From positions 1 to 52,509 of the forward strand of contig JACQFI010000122.1 of assembly GCA_016200135.1 (NCBI GenBank): a stretch of DNA of 52,509 bases, read 5' to 3'. Source of the stretch: Planctomycetota bacterium. Lineage in GTDB: Bacteria > Planctomycetota > SZUA-567 > H5-PLA8. Position 1 is the first letter of the stretch, and each line of letters starts with the position of its first letter. The position numbers and the translations under genes are program-made. Positions 8,038 to 15,847 of this stretch are shown piece after piece. The notes under the pieces are model-generated. The model worked only from the letters and a program-made list of their open reading frames with translations, searched no databases and was not told where the DNA came from.

Positions 8038-9537
8038 ATGAACGCAAAAGGGACGGTGCGGATGAGGCGCGGAAGTGCGCTGACACTTGTGCCGGTGGTT
8101 GTTGCTTTCTTCGTGCTCACGTGTTGCGCTTCGGCCGCAGAAGACCTCGTGGGCATCGTCGGTCTGCTGCGTTCGCGAGTAGCGGAAAACGGCAAGGCCG
8201 GCATGCGCGGGCGCGTGCGGCTGAAGATGGCCGGCGGTCCCGTGGAGGCCCTCGTCCTGGGCGCAGGCGATGGCGCAGCGAAGATCGAGATTCAGGGCAC
8301 GAAGCTCGACCTGGCCTGGCGTTCGGTCGAAGACGAGGAGCGGTTCGAGATCTTCCGCGGTTTCGTAAAGGAAGACGACGCGGAGGGCGCCTTCGCCCTG
8401 GCCGTTCTCGCGCATACCTTGGCCATGCCGGAAGTCGCCAGCAAGTACGAAGACCAGGCGCTGACGGCGGACGCGAGGCTGCGCGACCGCGTCGGGCAGC
8501 TTGCCCTTCAGTTTCCGCCTCCGCCGGAGCCGCAACGCGTTAACGTGCAACGCGCGAACGAGGCGCCTGCCAAGGCCACGCAGGGAGACGTGGGAAGCGC
8601 CACGGTCATTCCTCCGCTCGGTCGCGAGCCCGGCGGCGTTGGCGCGCGCGGCGCCATCGGCGCACCCGAAGGCGCCAAGGTTCTGGACCGGCTCGTGATC
8701 GCGTCGCCCGGCGTCTACGAGAACATCATCGTGGACGGCGGCTTCAAGCCGCACAGCCTGGTTCAGATCAAGTGCGACGGCGTGACGCTGCGCAACTGCA
8801 CGATCCGGAACGGCGCGCGCAACGGCGTCGAGGTCTACGGGAAGGACGTCACCATCGAGCGCTGCGAGATCCACCACATGCTCTCGGGCACGTTTAAGGA
8901 TCAGGACGACGCGCACGGGATTACCGGCCGTCCCACCGCTCTGACGGTGCGCGATTGCGATATCCACCAGGTCAGCGGCGACTGCCTGCAGTTCGATCCC
9001 GACCGCGGCCCCTGGTCGGACGTGCTCATCGAACACTGCACGCTCTGGACCGCGCCGCTCTCGGCCGACACCGCGGGCTTCAAGAAAGGCGAACGTCCCG
9101 GCGAGAACGCGCTGGATACCAAGCAGCAGCCGCGCAATCCGCGCTCGAAGGTCGCCGTGCGCTACTGTTACGTCTACGGTTTCGGGGATGGGCAGATTGC
9201 CAACCAGGCCGCGCTCAACATCAAGGACCACGTGGAAGCGACGATCGAGGGTTGCGTCTTCGCGCAGAACGATATCTGCCTGCGCGTGAGAGGCGTCGGC
9301 CGTTATGGCGGATCGGTCGCGCACGTTCGCGATTGCGCGTGCTACTCGTCGAAAGCGGGTTTCCGCATTGAAGACGGCATCCAGGATCTCAAGCTGTTGG
9401 GTATGGCGTATGCGCCGGACGTAAAGCAGAAATTGGCCTACGCGGGCGGTGGGGCGGGGAAGGGCTTCGAAAACATCGGCGAACGGCCCGCGCCTGCACT
9501 CGCGGACGCACTCAAGACGTGGGGTGCGCGTCCGTAA
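8038..9537 (+). CDS. Secreted right-handed beta-helix protein
   Basis: The 499-residue protein begins with a basic stretch and a hydrophobic segment (LVPVVVAFFVLTCCASAAE), a signal peptide probably cleaved after ASA. A GGAGG lies 9 bases before the ATG at 8038; an internal ATG at 8062 is possible. Residues of about 220-440 show the stacked short strands and repeated Asn/Asp/Cys turns of a parallel beta-helix (CTIRNGARNGVEVYG, CEIHHML, CDIHQVSGDCLQF, CVFAQNDICLRV). Such folds occur in polysaccharide lyases and in carbohydrate-binding surface proteins. No lyase catalytic set can be assigned. The first 200 residues are a separate unknown domain. It ends overlapping the convergent DUF2071 gene by 26 bases. 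Confidence 0.82.
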   Translation: MNAKGTVRMRRGSALTLVPVVVAFFVLTCCASAAEDLVGIVGLLRSRVAENGKAGMRGRVRLKMAGGPVEALVLGAGDGAAKIEIQGTKLDLAWRSVEDEERFEIFRGFVKEDDAEGAFALAVLAHTLAMPEVASKYEDQALTADARLRDRVGQLALQFPPPPEPQRVNVQRANEAPAKATQGDVGSATVIPPLGREPGGVGARGAIGAPEGAKVLDRLVIASPGVYENIIVDGGFKPHSLVQIKCDGVTLRNCTIRNGARNGVEVYGKDVTIERCEIHHMLSGTFKDQDDAHGITGRPTALTVRDCDIHQVSGDCLQFDPDRGPWSDVLIEHCTLWTAPLSADTAGFKKGERPGENALDTKQQPRNPRSKVAVRYCYVYGFGDGQIANQAALNIKDHVEATIEGCVFAQNDICLRVRGVGRYGGSVAHVRDCACYSSKAGFRIEDGIQDLKLLGMAYAPDVKQKLAYAGGGAGKGFENIGERPAPALADALKTWGARP

Positions 9538-10339
9538 GCTGCTCCGGCCGGCCGATCCAGACTCCGCGCACGCCGGGAGAGTAGTTCGCGCCGATGTAAC
9601 GAGCTTGAGGCCACCATTTCCCGGCCAGCTTTTCCATGCCGCATCCTTCCACGCAAACCTCCGCGGACATCTGCGGCCAGGGCTCATGCCAAATGCGAAA
9701 GCGCCGCCGCGCGCGCCCTTGTTGCGTGTAGGCCGAGTAGCGTTCCATTAAAAACTCGGTGAGCGATTCTTGCGGCGCGGGATCGAAGCCATCGCTCCGG
9801 CGCCATTGGGCATCGAAGCGTAATCCAGCACGGTCTGCGGCGCGGCCCACACTCACATGACCTTCAAAACGCCCGCGCTCTTCGTCAGTCCTGTAGTCCA
9901 GCTTTCCGAGGCGATACGGGAGACCGTACAGTCGCGGGCCCACGAGCACTGCCAGCGCGTTGGGGATGTACTCGGCGAGAAAACAGATCCCCGGTTCGCC
10001 GTTCACGCGGACGTACGTTCGCACGTTCAGGAATCCGTGCGCCGCCAGCGGCGCGCTGAAGAACTCAAAAACGCGGCCAGCAATTCCACCGAGCGCAGGG
10101 CGCAAGCGTTCTTGCGTGAACGCGACCAAGCTCACGTAGGCGCGGCCTTCGCGAAGATCGAGTTCGAACGGTACGTGCGGCTGCAGGACTTCCGCGGAGA
10201 CCTCGTAGTGCAACATCAACGCACGCATCCAATCGGCGGCAAAGACGGGCGCACGCTCGCCGCGTTCCAGGCGCCGGCGCGCCGCGTCGCAGGGGCGCGT
10301 GCGAGTCTTTAGGCAAACGACGGCAGACGTCGTCTGCAT
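9512..10339 (-). CDS. DUF2071 (YqjF-like) protein
   Basis: The protein of about 275 residues matches the DUF2071/YqjF pattern: an early aromatic Trp-Met segment (ADWMRALMLHYEVS), the block PHVPFELDLREGRAYVSLVAF, and the strand series FLNVRTYVRVNGEPGICFL with YGLPYRL after it. These proteins are soluble, with a fold related to acetoacetate decarboxylase, and have no settled function. The start at 10339 (MQTTSAV) has GGAG six bases upstream and is preferred over 10387. It is the last gene of the seven-gene minus-strand cassette led by a GbsR/MarR-type regulator, about 70 bases after the methyltransferase-like gene. DUF2071 proteins are found beside YndJ-like membrane proteins elsewhere as far as I recall. 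Confidence 0.85.
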   Translation of the reverse strand: MQTTSAVVCLKTRTRPCDAARRRLERGERAPVFAADWMRALMLHYEVSAEVLQPHVPFELDLREGRAYVSLVAFTQERLRPALGGIAGRVFEFFSAPLAAHGFLNVRTYVRVNGEPGICFLAEYIPNALAVLVGPRLYGLPYRLGKLDYRTDEERGRFEGHVSVGRAADRAGLRFDAQWRRSDGFDPAPQESLTEFLMERYSAYTQQGRARRRFRIWHEPWPQMSAEVCVEGCGMEKLAGKWWPQARYIGANYSPGVRGVWIGRPEQLTDAHPTS

Positions 10340-10408
10340 GCGGTTCTCCTTTCCTGCGTTCTCCTCCCTGGACTTCACGTTGTCCACAGGAACCCGCCTA
10401 GGCGTTCC

Positions 10409-10888
10409 TTACCCAAGCCAGACCAGCGCGTGGGTATCGCGGGCAATTGCGTAGTCTTCGCGCAGCCGGAATCCGGCCGCCATGCCCAGAGCCAGACATT
10501 CCTCGCGGGTGCGCAAGCGCGCCGAACGCAAACCGTAAGCGGCGGCCCGGTACGCGCCACGCAGGCATTCGATGGTCACGAGCGTTCCGCCGGGGATCAG
10601 GGTGCGGCGCAGTTCGGCGAAGAGGCGCTCGCGCGCGGCGGGCCCGGGAAGTTCGGGCAGCGCGAAGAGCAGCAGCTCGGTATCGCGCGAGTAATCGGGC
10701 AGCGGGAGCGCGAACGGGGCGGCATCTTCGTCGCACGCAGGCAGCGCCTGGTCGAGCAGTTCGGCGTTGGGGAAGAGCGCGGGAAGCACGGGATCGTGCG
10801 GCTGGTTTGCGGCGTGCCAGCATGCCCAGCGGCGCGGAAAAACGGGCAGGACGCGGGGCAGCCAGGCCCAGTCGAAGAACGTGTTCAT
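10409..10888 (-). CDS. Methyltransferase-like protein, class I fold fragment
   Basis: The 159-residue product reads like the second half of a class I SAM-dependent methyltransferase: a hydrophobic strand with aromatic/Leu residues (TELLLFALPELPG), a helix (ARERLFAELRRTLIPGGTLVTIECL) matching the usual LKPGG turn and strand 5, and a final antiparallel hairpin. The N-terminal SAM-binding motif (GxGxG) is not present, so SAM binding is doubtful. The start ATG at 10888 follows a GGGGG tract and overlaps the stop of the YndJ-like gene by four bases (ATGA), indicating translational coupling. Start 10978 would intrude 90 bases into that gene. Function in the cassette is unknown. Confidence 0.6.
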   Translation of the reverse strand: MNTFFDWAWLPRVLPVFPRRWACWHAANQPHDPVLPALFPNAELLDQALPACDEDAAPFALPLPDYSRDTELLLFALPELPGPAARERLFAELRRTLIPGGTLVTIECLRGAYRAAAYGLRSARLRTREECLALGMAAGFRLREDYAIARDTHALVWLG

Positions 10889-11856
10889 AGGTTCCCCCTT
10901 TCTTTCGCGAAGGCCAGGTTCCAGCCGGTGAGTCCGCAGGCCGCGAAACCCAGGCCGTTTAAGATGCCGTGCGACCATGCCATCTCCGGGATGCTCAGCG
11001 CCAAGTTGCCGCGGAACTCCGTGATCGCGAAGACGGCGCCCAGGACCATTCCCGCCACTAAACTCGCCGACGAGACGCCGAGCAGCGCCCGCGCCTTCCA
11101 GTCCGTGAAGCGCGGAATCGTGGCGATCGCCACGAGGCCCAAGACGAAGAGCGATCCGGTAAGCAGGATGGCCGCCGCGACCTTCACCTCATTTGAGCAG
11201 ATGAATCCGAGCGCCAGCAGTGGTGTCGCCGTTATCAGTCCGGCCGTGGCGGCGCGGCCAGGCGCGCGCAAGATGGAATTCGTTTTTGCTATCGCCCTCA
11301 AGGTAGATGCCGCGATCAGCGGCGCGAAGAACGCGGTGAAGTGGTAGTGCACCGCCGTCAGAAGCACGATGGGCTCGACGAAACCGAAAGGCTGCATGCC
11401 CAGCCGCGACTGCACCAGGCCGGATCCTCCGACAGATAGAAGCAGCATCCCTGCGCGCACCGCGGCTTGTTCGAACGAGCCGATGCCGTGCCGCCGGAAG
11501 CGCAGGAGTCCAGAAAGCGATACCAAGCCGCAGACCGCGGCCCACGGCGCGGCGAGCGCCGCCGCGCCGGGCCCCTGCGGAAGAAAGAAGGAGACCGCGG
11601 CAAGCGCCGCCGCGGTTGGCTGGAGCATGCGCGCCGCGCGAAACGCCGCGTCTTCTTCGCCAGGATCAATCTGGTGGAGCAGGACGAACGCCTGCGGCAT
11701 GAGTGCGAAGGCTGCGAGCAGCACCGCCAATTCGATGACGCGCAGCATCGTCAGATTCGGCAAGGCCACGGCCAGCAGCACGAGCCACGCCGCCGTTCCC
11801 ATCTTGGCGGCGTGGCTGTTGGTCAGGCGCTCGTAGCTTGCAAGCACAGCCGTCAT
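10885..11856 (-). CDS. YndJ-like polytopic membrane protein
   Basis: The 323-residue protein consists of about nine hydrophobic segments with short loops. The segment LTAVHYHFTAFFAPLIAA (near residues 170-187) with its H-Y-H-F core is the feature that recalls the Bacillus YndJ family, where a similar histidine-rich helix is conserved; I rely on recall for this. His residues inside a membrane helix could bind a metal, heme or a hydrophobic substrate, but nothing here shows which. It sits between a small membrane protein upstream (12 bases) and the methyltransferase-like gene downstream (4-base overlap), so the three are almost certainly co-transcribed. Confidence 0.7.
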   Translation of the reverse strand: MTAVLASYERLTNSHAAKMGTAAWLVLLAVALPNLTMLRVIELAVLLAAFALMPQAFVLLHQIDPGEEDAAFRAARMLQPTAAALAAVSFFLPQGPGAAALAAPWAAVCGLVSLSGLLRFRRHGIGSFEQAAVRAGMLLLSVGGSGLVQSRLGMQPFGFVEPIVLLTAVHYHFTAFFAPLIAASTLRAIAKTNSILRAPGRAATAGLITATPLLALGFICSNEVKVAAAILLTGSLFVLGLVAIATIPRFTDWKARALLGVSSASLVAGMVLGAVFAITEFRGNLALSIPEMAWSHGILNGLGFAACGLTGWNLAFAKERGNL

Positions 11857-11868
11857 GGCGCGTCTCCT

Positions 11869-12240
11869 TTACGTTCGGCTGCCGTTCAGGTGCTTCTCGA
11901 GCAGCGCGCTCTTGCGCATGCGCGAGAAGACGTACAGGTTCATGAAGTGGATCCCGCCGAGGATGATCAGCACGAGTCCGAGTTTGAGGCTCAGCACCTC
12001 AAAGACCTGCTGCACATCCAGCGGACGTTCTCCGTACTGCATCGCCACGGAGACATAGCCGATGTTGATGAGATAAAAGCCGACGAGGAGCAGGTGGTTG
12101 ACCGAATCGGCCAGCGCCTCGTGCCCGTGGAAGGTATCCACGAGAAAGATCCGGCCGTTCCGAAAGAGCGTCCAGCCGACCCACATCGTCAGCGCGATGC
12201 TGACCGCGAGGTAGATCACGTAACTCCAGATGGTGTACAT
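11869..12240 (-). CDS. Small integral membrane protein, unknown
   Basis: The 123-residue protein has three predicted membrane segments: YVIYLAVSIALTMWVGWTLF at the N-terminus, HLLLVGFYLINIGYVSVAM in the middle and LGLVLIILGGIHFMNLYVF near the end. A charged loop with DTFHGHEALADSVNH lies before segment two, and the C-terminal tail is basic (RMRKSALLEKHLNG). No family name can be given. It follows the 138-residue membrane protein by 40 bases and precedes the YndJ-like gene by 12 bases. Similar size and topology to its neighbour suggest a membrane complex formed by cassette products, which is inference. Confidence 0.75.
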   Translation of the reverse strand: MYTIWSYVIYLAVSIALTMWVGWTLFRNGRIFLVDTFHGHEALADSVNHLLLVGFYLINIGYVSVAMQYGERPLDVQQVFEVLSLKLGLVLIILGGIHFMNLYVFSRMRKSALLEKHLNGSRT

Positions 12241-12280
12241 GGCATCCCTCCTTTCAGGTCCCTTGCCGAGATGGCGGCGT

Positions 12281-12697
12281 TCAATGCGCTGCCAGCGCCG
12301 CGAAACCGTAGATCACCGCGAAGTACGCGAAGACGAAGGTCAGACCGTAGTAGCCGGCCTTGAGCAGCCGCGTCTTTGCCACGCCTTTGGCCTCGAAGAC
12401 GAACGCTTGCACGCACAGCCGCGTGAACCAGAAGAGCGCGATGAAACCGCACACCGCGCGAGACAGCGGTGCTCCCGAGGCCAGCACGCCGGGCAAGGCC
12501 AGGGATACGGCGCCGAACGCCAGCAGTGTCAGCACCAGGAAACCTCCGTGCACCCAGACCAGCCGGCGCAGGAAACCGCCGACGGGTTCGAGCTGCCGCC
12601 GCATGCCGATCACGTTCGGCAAGAGCAGTCCGGCGCTAAGAGGACCGAGGTGCAGCAGTCCGCCCAGGAAGATCATGCGTTCGAGTGAAAGCATCAT
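12281..12697 (-). CDS. Small integral membrane protein, unknown
   Basis: The 138-residue protein has four hydrophobic segments: an amphipathic first one (MIFLGGLLHLGPLSAGLLLP), VHGGFLVLTLLAFGAVSLA, AVCGFIALFWFTRLCVQAF and AGYYGLTFVFAYFAVIYGF. A basic loop (MRRQLEPVGGFLRRLVW) connects the first two. No motif identifies an activity. A Shine-Dalgarno-like AGGAGG lies just before the ATG, and the gene begins 15 bases after the DCC/wax-synthase fusion gene stops. It probably works with the fusion and the other membrane proteins of the cassette. I do not recognise a family. Confidence 0.75.
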   Translation of the reverse strand: MMLSLERMIFLGGLLHLGPLSAGLLLPNVIGMRRQLEPVGGFLRRLVWVHGGFLVLTLLAFGAVSLALPGVLASGAPLSRAVCGFIALFWFTRLCVQAFVFEAKGVAKTRLLKAGYYGLTFVFAYFAVIYGFAALAAH

Positions 12698-12712
12698 GGT
12701 CCGCCTCCTTTC

Positions 12713-14095
12713 CTAGAGCGCGCCGGCGGCGCGCATGAACGGCACGAAGACTCGCAGCACGAAAACCGAATGGAAGAGCGCGAACGCGGGCGTGGCGACG
12801 CAGGCCAGCGCGAAGGCCCGCCCGCGCCAGCCGTGCCGCAATCCCGCGGCGCGGCCGATGTTCGAGTGTTCGAAGATCACTCCGAGACCCTGCAGCGCGA
12901 AGTAGCTGGTGGGCAAGCCATACCACGCGCCTGCGGGAACGGAGATGACCAGGTCGTGGATCAACCCGGAGAGCAGGAAGACCGCGAGCGTGGCCGTTCT
13001 GGCGTCGCAGCGTTTCGCGATGGGCGTGAAGATCGCGCCATGCGTGATGTCGCGCAGCGCCACGTTCCAGCGCGCGCTCCAGAATTCGCTCAGTGATTCA
13101 GCAAACAGCGGGGCGCGCATGATGCGCTCGGCTTTTACGCCTGCGGCTTGCCACGCCAGCGCGAGCAGATGAAAGAGACCGAAGTGCAGGAAGAAGATCG
13201 CGCCCGCCATGCCGGTCCACCCGGCGAGCAGCAGGTCCTCTGCAGCGAGGTACCGCGCGGCAGTCCAGAAGAGTAGTGCGCCCAGCGCGGTTTTGGCAAT
13301 TGCCGCGAGCCATTCGATAGCGCTCGGCGTCTGGACACCTTTAGCGGCCAGAAACGCGTGGGCATCCATGCCTGGCCACAGGAACAGATACGCAAGATGG
13401 CGCTGGGGCCACGCGGTGACGCCCGCCTCGCATGCCCGCCTCCAGGTGAGCCACTTGAACCCGGCAAATATCGCGAAAGCGAGCAGCCACATGAACGCCC
13501 ACGCGGCCAGGCCATGGCCGAAGGCCAGTGTGAACGCCGGCAGCATGACTACCGGCGCCCACGCCACTGCGATTCGCGCAGAGGCCGCAGGGGGTGCGCG
13601 GCGCGCGGCGTCTGCCTCGCCGTGCGCGCGAGCATCCGTTCCCTGCGGTCTCTGCGCTTGCGGCACCTCCATCTGCGGCGCCAGTCGCGGCTTAAGCGCG
13701 CACTCCTTCGAGATCAGGTAACGATAGCGCCGGAAGAATCGATAGGTCGCGCGCATTAATTGGTACGGTCCCGGCAGCGCAAAGAGCGCGTACAGCGGCC
13801 AGGTCCACCAGATATGCGCCCAGATATAGAGGTACACGTCCGCGCCTTCGAAGACCCGGCCATCGGCCGCAAGCAAGCGGAACTCGTCGAGGAGATGTTC
13901 GGAGTCGATGCCGAGCCGCTGCTGCGCGCCAGGCGTCTGTAGCGGCGCCGCCGCGAAACCATAGGCCCCGATGACCGGCGCGATTATGGACAGCCACCCA
14001 CTGCACAGGCCGCACGCGCCGTCGTAGTAGACCGTGCCGCATCTTGGAGCCGTTGATGCAGTTGTGTCGATATGGTCAATCATTTCTGTAATCAC
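12713..14095 (-). CDS. Fusion of DCC-family thioredoxin-like domain and wax-synthase-type MBOAT domain
   Basis: The 460-residue protein joins two families. Residues 20-130 are a DCC-family (DUF393) thioredoxin-like domain with YYDGACGLC, redox Cys28 and Cys31, and the usual LPGPYQLMRATYRFFRRYRY end. A Gln/Arg/Ala-rich linker (140-172) leads to a membrane domain (about 178-460) like plant wax synthases of the MBOAT superfamily: HLAYLFLWPGMDA (233-245), SLSEFWSARWN (334-344) and candidate catalytic His380 in LLSGLIHDLV. That family transfers acyl groups to hydroxyls in membranes. The GTG at 14095 has GGAGG eight bases upstream; an ATG at 14083 lacks this. A palindrome covers the start. It is the second gene of the cassette. 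Confidence 0.8.
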   Translation of the reverse strand: MITEMIDHIDTTASTAPRCGTVYYDGACGLCSGWLSIIAPVIGAYGFAAAPLQTPGAQQRLGIDSEHLLDEFRLLAADGRVFEGADVYLYIWAHIWWTWPLYALFALPGPYQLMRATYRFFRRYRYLISKECALKPRLAPQMEVPQAQRPQGTDARAHGEADAARRAPPAASARIAVAWAPVVMLPAFTLAFGHGLAAWAFMWLLAFAIFAGFKWLTWRRACEAGVTAWPQRHLAYLFLWPGMDAHAFLAAKGVQTPSAIEWLAAIAKTALGALLFWTAARYLAAEDLLLAGWTGMAGAIFFLHFGLFHLLALAWQAAGVKAERIMRAPLFAESLSEFWSARWNVALRDITHGAIFTPIAKRCDARTATLAVFLLSGLIHDLVISVPAGAWYGLPTSYFALQGLGVIFEHSNIGRAAGLRHGWRGRAFALACVATPAFALFHSVFVLRVFVPFMRAAGAL

Positions 14096-14101
14096 AGAAA
14101 T
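14082..14101. promoter_or_regulatory. Operator O1: 20-bp perfect palindrome at the start of the fusion gene
   Basis: The sequence ATTTCTGTAATCACAGAAAT has 8-bp arms that are perfect inverted repeats around a 4-base centre. It covers the GTG start codon of the DCC/wax-synthase gene. A 19-of-20-equivalent arm pattern recurs at 14675-14694, upstream of the GbsR/MarR-type regulator gene. Such a palindrome is the expected size for a winged-helix dimer of this class. It could alternatively act as an RNA hairpin hiding the start codon. Confidence 0.6.
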
Positions 14102-14129
14102 ATCCTCCGAAAAAAGAGGCGGACCTCGG

Positions 14130-14663
14130 CTACGAGGCCAGCCCCAGCAGCTTCTGAATCCGTCCGCCCATCTTGACGAACTTGATCGCCGCGTCCGTCG
14201 GCATGCGGCGAATCTGGTCGTACCAGCCGGCCATGGTCTCGAAGAAATCCAGCATCGCGGCGAGACGTTCGCGGGTGTGCGCGTCCTCGCTCTTGCCCTG
14301 GCTCGATTCGGCGACGCATTCGCGCAGCAGCGCCAGCGTCGGGTCGATCTCGCGGCGCTTGCGCTCGTCGAGCACCACGCGGAAGAGCTCCCAGACGTCC
14401 TTCATCGATTCGTAGTGATCGCGCCGGTCGCCCATCACGTGCACGACTTTGACGATGCCCCAGCCCTGGAGTTCCTTGAGACTCGTGCTGACGTTCGAGC
14501 GCGCCACCGAAAGCGTCTCGGTGATCTCTTCGGCGTGCAGCGGCTTGGGCGAGAGAAAGAGCAGCGCGTGGATCTGTGCCACCGTGCGGTTCACGCCCCA
14601 CTTGGTGCCCATCTCTCCCCAGTGGAGGACGAACTTCTCTTGGACGTGAGTCAGGGCAGCCAT
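14130..14663 (-). CDS. GbsR/MarR-type winged-helix transcriptional regulator
   Basis: The 177-residue protein has the GbsR-like layout: an N-terminal helix with KFVLHWGEMGTKWGVNRTVAQIHALLFL, a winged helix in residues of about 40-85 (AEEITETLSVARSNVSTSLKELQGWGIV with wing VHVMGDRRDHYES) and a helical dimerisation tail. GbsR proteins repress osmolyte or membrane genes in Bacillus; here the ligand is unknown. AGGAG lies seven bases before the ATG. The gene is 34 bases upstream of the fusion gene, on the same strand, and heads the cassette. Matching 20-bp palindromes at its own promoter and at the next gene suggest autoregulation and control of the cassette. Confidence 0.88.
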   Translation of the reverse strand: MAALTHVQEKFVLHWGEMGTKWGVNRTVAQIHALLFLSPKPLHAEEITETLSVARSNVSTSLKELQGWGIVKVVHVMGDRRDHYESMKDVWELFRVVLDERKRREIDPTLALLRECVAESSQGKSEDAHTRERLAAMLDFFETMAGWYDQIRRMPTDAAIKFVKMGGRIQKLLGLAS

Positions 14664-14674
14664 GACTTTCTCCT

Positions 14675-14694
14675 ATTTCTGTCTATACTGAAAT
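14675..14694. promoter_or_regulatory. Operator O2: palindrome upstream of the regulator gene
   Basis: ATTTCTGTCTATACTGAAAT shares the left arm ATTTCTGT exactly with O1, and its right arm ACTGAAAT differs from ACAGAAAT by one base. It ends 11 bases before the regulator start, between the presumed -10 and the ribosome-binding site, where a bound dimer would block transcription. The repeat of the same motif with the same 4-base spacer at two sites makes chance unlikely. Confidence 0.6.
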
Positions 14695-14719
14695 TACTGT
14701 ATGAACTCCGGTATGTCAA
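14691..14719 (-). promoter_or_regulatory. Candidate promoter for the regulator-led cassette
   Basis: On the minus strand a perfect -35 hexamer TTGACA (14714-14719) is followed 17 bases later by a weak -10-like TAATTT (14691-14696). Operator O2 overlaps the -10. The -35 is convincing; the -10 is poor. Confidence 0.4.
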
Positions 14720-14839
14720 GCCTTGCGATATAAATTTTCTTCCTGTGCCCCGTGGTTATTCCAGTTGCCAAATCCTTATGCTCACTAGAATAGCTGAATT
14801 CGCCAGCGCACTCATTTTTAGTCCGGAGAACCACAAGAC

Positions 14840-15847
14840 ATGTCTAGGGTATTGAATGGTTTAAGCGCCTGGAAACCGGCCCTCGTCGCACCGCTGGTGT
14901 TTCTGCTGGCCGGCTGCCAGACCCCTGAGCGCCGTTCCGCGCTCGACCGGATGGACAAGCTCCAGGCCGAGAACAGTTCGATCAAGGCTTCGGCGCAGAC
15001 CACGGCCACGCAAGCCCAGCTTGATGCGGCCAAGCAGCGCCAGGAAGACATGAAGGTCATTGAAGCGCTGAATGCGCGTATCGACGAGCTCTCGAAGCAG
15101 ATTGAGGCGCTCAAGTCCGCGCCACGCACCGAAGGGCCAAAGGAAACTCCCAAAGAACAGCCCGCCGAGTCGCCCAAGCCCGATCAGAAGGTGCAGGCGG
15201 AACTCGAGCGCGCCAAGGCGGACGCCAAGGCGCAGCTCGCCAAGATGGAAGAGGATCTTGCCAAGGCCCAGGTTCAGGCGGAAGCAGCCAAGCTCGCGGC
15301 GGCCTCGGTAGACAAGCGGGCCGCCGAAGGCAAGAAGGAAGCCGACTGGAAGGGCGGGAAGTTGCCGGTCGCGAAGTTCGTCGACGCCGGCGGCAAACTG
15401 GTGGACTTGGCGTCCTTTACGGGGAAAAAGACGGTCGTGCTTGTTTTCATGAAGGGCTTCTACAGCCAGGGCATCTGCCTGTACTGCACGCGGCAGACGG
15501 CGGAACTTGCCAAAACGGCGAAGGACTTCAACGACGCCGGCGCCGAGATCCTGGTCGTGTATCCGGGCGCCGAGGAGCACATCAACGCGTTCGTGAAGAG
15601 CGTGCGCGAGTACGAGAAGTCCGACGACCCGCGCTTCCAGCTTCCGTTCAAAGTGCTGCTCGACATCAACCAGGATGTCGTGCGCGCGCTGAAGATCGAC
15701 GGCGACCTGGCGCATCCGACCTCGTTCATTCTGGACAAGGACGGCGTCGTGCGCTTCCAGTACGTCGGGCGGAGCCTCTCCGACCGGCCCAAGGCCGCGG
15801 CGCTGCTTGAAGAAGCGAAGAAAATCGCCGGGGGCGCGAAGCCTTGA
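14840..15847 (+). CDS. Lipoprotein with coiled coil and redoxin (AhpC/TSA-type) domain
   Basis: The 335-residue protein starts with a lipoprotein signal ending in LLAGC (lipidated Cys26). A charged coiled-coil region with heptads and Ala/Lys/Glu bias runs from about 30 to 165, interrupted by a Pro-rich stretch near 95-115. The C-terminal half (171-330) is a thioredoxin-fold redoxin: VDLASFTGKKTVVLVFMKGF, then CLYC with Cys213 and Cys216, then TSFILDKDGVVRFQYVG. It should be anchored in a membrane facing the periplasm and act as thiol oxidoreductase or peroxidase. Its stop overlaps the TTG start of the kinase gene (TTGA), so the two are translationally coupled. The link between thiol redox and kinase signalling is inference. 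Confidence 0.83.
   Translation: MSRVLNGLSAWKPALVAPLVFLLAGCQTPERRSALDRMDKLQAENSSIKASAQTTATQAQLDAAKQRQEDMKVIEALNARIDELSKQIEALKSAPRTEGPKETPKEQPAESPKPDQKVQAELERAKADAKAQLAKMEEDLAKAQVQAEAAKLAAASVDKRAAEGKKEADWKGGKLPVAKFVDAGGKLVDLASFTGKKTVVLVFMKGFYSQGICLYCTRQTAELAKTAKDFNDAGAEILVVYPGAEEHINAFVKSVREYEKSDDPRFQLPFKVLLDINQDVVRALKIDGDLAHPTSFILDKDGVVRFQYVGRSLSDRPKAAALLEEAKKIAGGAKP

Noticed and set aside
7978..9687. 569-codon minus-strand frame opposite the beta-helix gene
   Set aside because: Arg/Val/Asp-rich without domains; the plus strand has a signal peptide and beta-helix repeats.
14786..14791. TAGAAT with TTGCCA upstream as promoter of the redoxin lipoprotein gene
   Set aside because: The spacer is only 15 bases, so the pair is weak; not listed as a feature.
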